From RGIG4074 sp964615285 (GTDB lineage Bacteria > Bacillota > Clostridia > Christensenellales > Borkfalkiaceae), in NCBI GenBank assembly GCA_964615285.1, contig CAZTND010000036.1, positions 1 to 14,427 on the forward strand: a stretch of DNA of 14,427 bases, given 5' to 3'. Under the pieces are notes generated by a model that worked only from the letters and a program-made list of their open reading frames with translations, ran no database searches and was not told the origin of the DNA. The number at the start of each line of letters is the position of its first letter. The stretch's first letter is position 1. Below are positions 13,831-14,427 of the stretch, piece by piece. Made by a program: the position numbers and the translations under genes.

Positions 13831-13917
13831 GCCCCGGAACGCGGCAGACGCCCGCCTTTCAGGCGGCGGAAGCATTTCGACCGGGGCATGCCCTTAAAAA
13901 CGGGGTTAACCGCCCCT
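13831..13917. repeat. Hairpin-rich spacer between marR and the exporter genes
   Basis: CCGCCT-TTC-AGGCGG (13852-13866) is another perfect stem with a 3-nt loop. It is enclosed by GCCCCGG (13831-13837) and CCGGGGC (13881-13887). GGGGCATGCCC with TTAAAAACGGGG follows (13884-13903), a relative of the sequence at 3918-3950. GGGG/CCCC around a GTTAACCG core closes the region. It could modulate expression of the exporter relative to marR. Confidence 0.6.
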
Positions 13918-13929
13918 TCCTTCTTTATT

Positions 13930-14370
13930 TTACGCAAGGCATTCGACGTTGTACACGAAGCGGTCGACGTATTGGAAAAAAGCCGCAAGCTCCTCGGGCG
14001 AAAAGCCCTTGACGAGCTGCTCTTCGACGCGCGCGAGCTGCGTCTGCAACAAGCCGCGGATGTCCCGCGCATAGTCGGTGAGCACGATTTTTTTGAGCCG
14101 CGCATCCTGTTCCACGGCGATACGGCGGATGAACCCGTTCCGTTCCATGGCCTTCAAAAACGCCGTGGCGGTCGGACGGCTGATGCCGAACTCCGCCTCC
14201 AGGTCCCGCTGAAAGATGTCCGTTCCCTCATGCCGGAAGAGAAAATTCAGTATCCAGATTCGGATGCCCGTCAGATTCTCGTTCTCTTTAACGGCGGGAA
14301 TGCCGTCTATCGCCCGGTTGATGCGGTGATTGAGCGCCCTGACCGCGCCGCCGACGTGCTTTTTATCCAT
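13930..14370 (-). CDS. MarR-family transcriptional regulator
   Basis: 146 residues. A winged helix-turn-helix is seen in the middle: DIFQRDLEAEFGISRPTATA (recognition region), FLKAMERNGFIRR, then the wing VEQDARLKKIVLT, flanked by helices that should dimerise. MarR proteins usually repress their own operon and release DNA when they bind a small ligand. Here the downstream genes are a drug-exporter-type ABC pair, so a sensor for the exported compound is the natural reading. The ATG at 14368-14370 is chosen for GAGG 6 nt upstream; the frame extends to 14421, but that part overlaps the operator. 146 bp of hairpin-rich spacer separates it from the first ABC gene. Confidence 0.9.
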   Translation of the reverse strand: MDKKHVGGAVRALNHRINRAIDGIPAVKENENLTGIRIWILNFLFRHEGTDIFQRDLEAEFGISRPTATAFLKAMERNGFIRRIAVEQDARLKKIVLTDYARDIRGLLQTQLARVEEQLVKGFSPEELAAFFQYVDRFVYNVECLA

Positions 14371-14403
14371 CGCATACCTCGTAAAACAAAAAACAGCCCG
14401 TTT

Positions 14404-14420
14404 TGTTAGGCTATCTAACA
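14404..14420. promoter_or_regulatory. Candidate MarR operator
   Basis: Perfect inverted repeat TGTTAG-GCTAT-CTAACA (6-bp arms, 5-bp spacer), about 34 bp upstream of the marR start. Size and position fit a MarR dimer site that controls marR and the exporter operon. The promoter itself runs off the right edge. Confidence 0.6.
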
Positions 14421-14427
14421 TTATTAT

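Overview
The window looks like chromosomal DNA from a high-GC, Gram-positive-type anaerobe of the Clostridia (Bacillota). I infer this from four things: the tsaE-tsaB-rimI cluster, a MarR-regulated pair of half-size ABC exporters, an FMN riboswitch on a RibU-type ECF transporter gene, and sigma-A-like promoters (TTGACA-N17-TATAAT). I cannot name a genus. A run of exactly 100 N at 2007-2106 shows this is a scaffold, probably metagenomic, so order across that point is an assembler's join. Almost every gene lies on the minus strand. The exceptions are an AT-rich partial gene at the left edge and a lower-GC toxin-antitoxin remnant near 9.5-10 kb.

Layout from left to right. 1-523 (+): 3' part of an acylneuraminate-type cytidylyltransferase, AT-rich, with its own terminator. 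It converges on 823-1980 (-), D-Ala-D-Ala ligase. After the gap and a hairpin-rich repeat comes 2253-3875 (-), a MurF-type ligase whose usual N-terminal domain is replaced by about five membrane segments. Ddl makes the dipeptide that MurF adds to the peptidoglycan precursor, so the two form a cell-wall module. 3986-4651 (-) is an alpha/beta hydrolase without a convincing start codon. 4739-5030 is an array of short perfect hairpins with mostly 3-nt loops; part of the same array recurs beside the gap. 5043-6528 (-) is the tightly overlapping tsaE-tsaB-rimI operon (tRNA t6A synthesis and N-terminal acetylation), with a promoter placed so that tsaE mRNA would be leaderless.

6616-7323 (-) is the riboflavin transporter subunit RibU, preceded by a near-perfect promoter, an FMN riboswitch and a riboswitch-type terminator. 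7740-9231 (-) holds a PdaB-like polysaccharide deacetylase followed by a two-OB-fold SSB-like protein. 9516-9977 (+) is a HicB antitoxin whose N-terminus appears to come from the start of HicA, i.e. a collapsed hicAB locus. 10075-14370 (-) is marR plus a heterodimeric ABC exporter with one canonical and one degenerate ATP site, and a palindromic candidate operator upstream of marR.

The points most worth a second look are the 3-nt-loop hairpin array, the membrane-fused MurF, the HicA-HicB chimera and the leaderless tsaE promoter.
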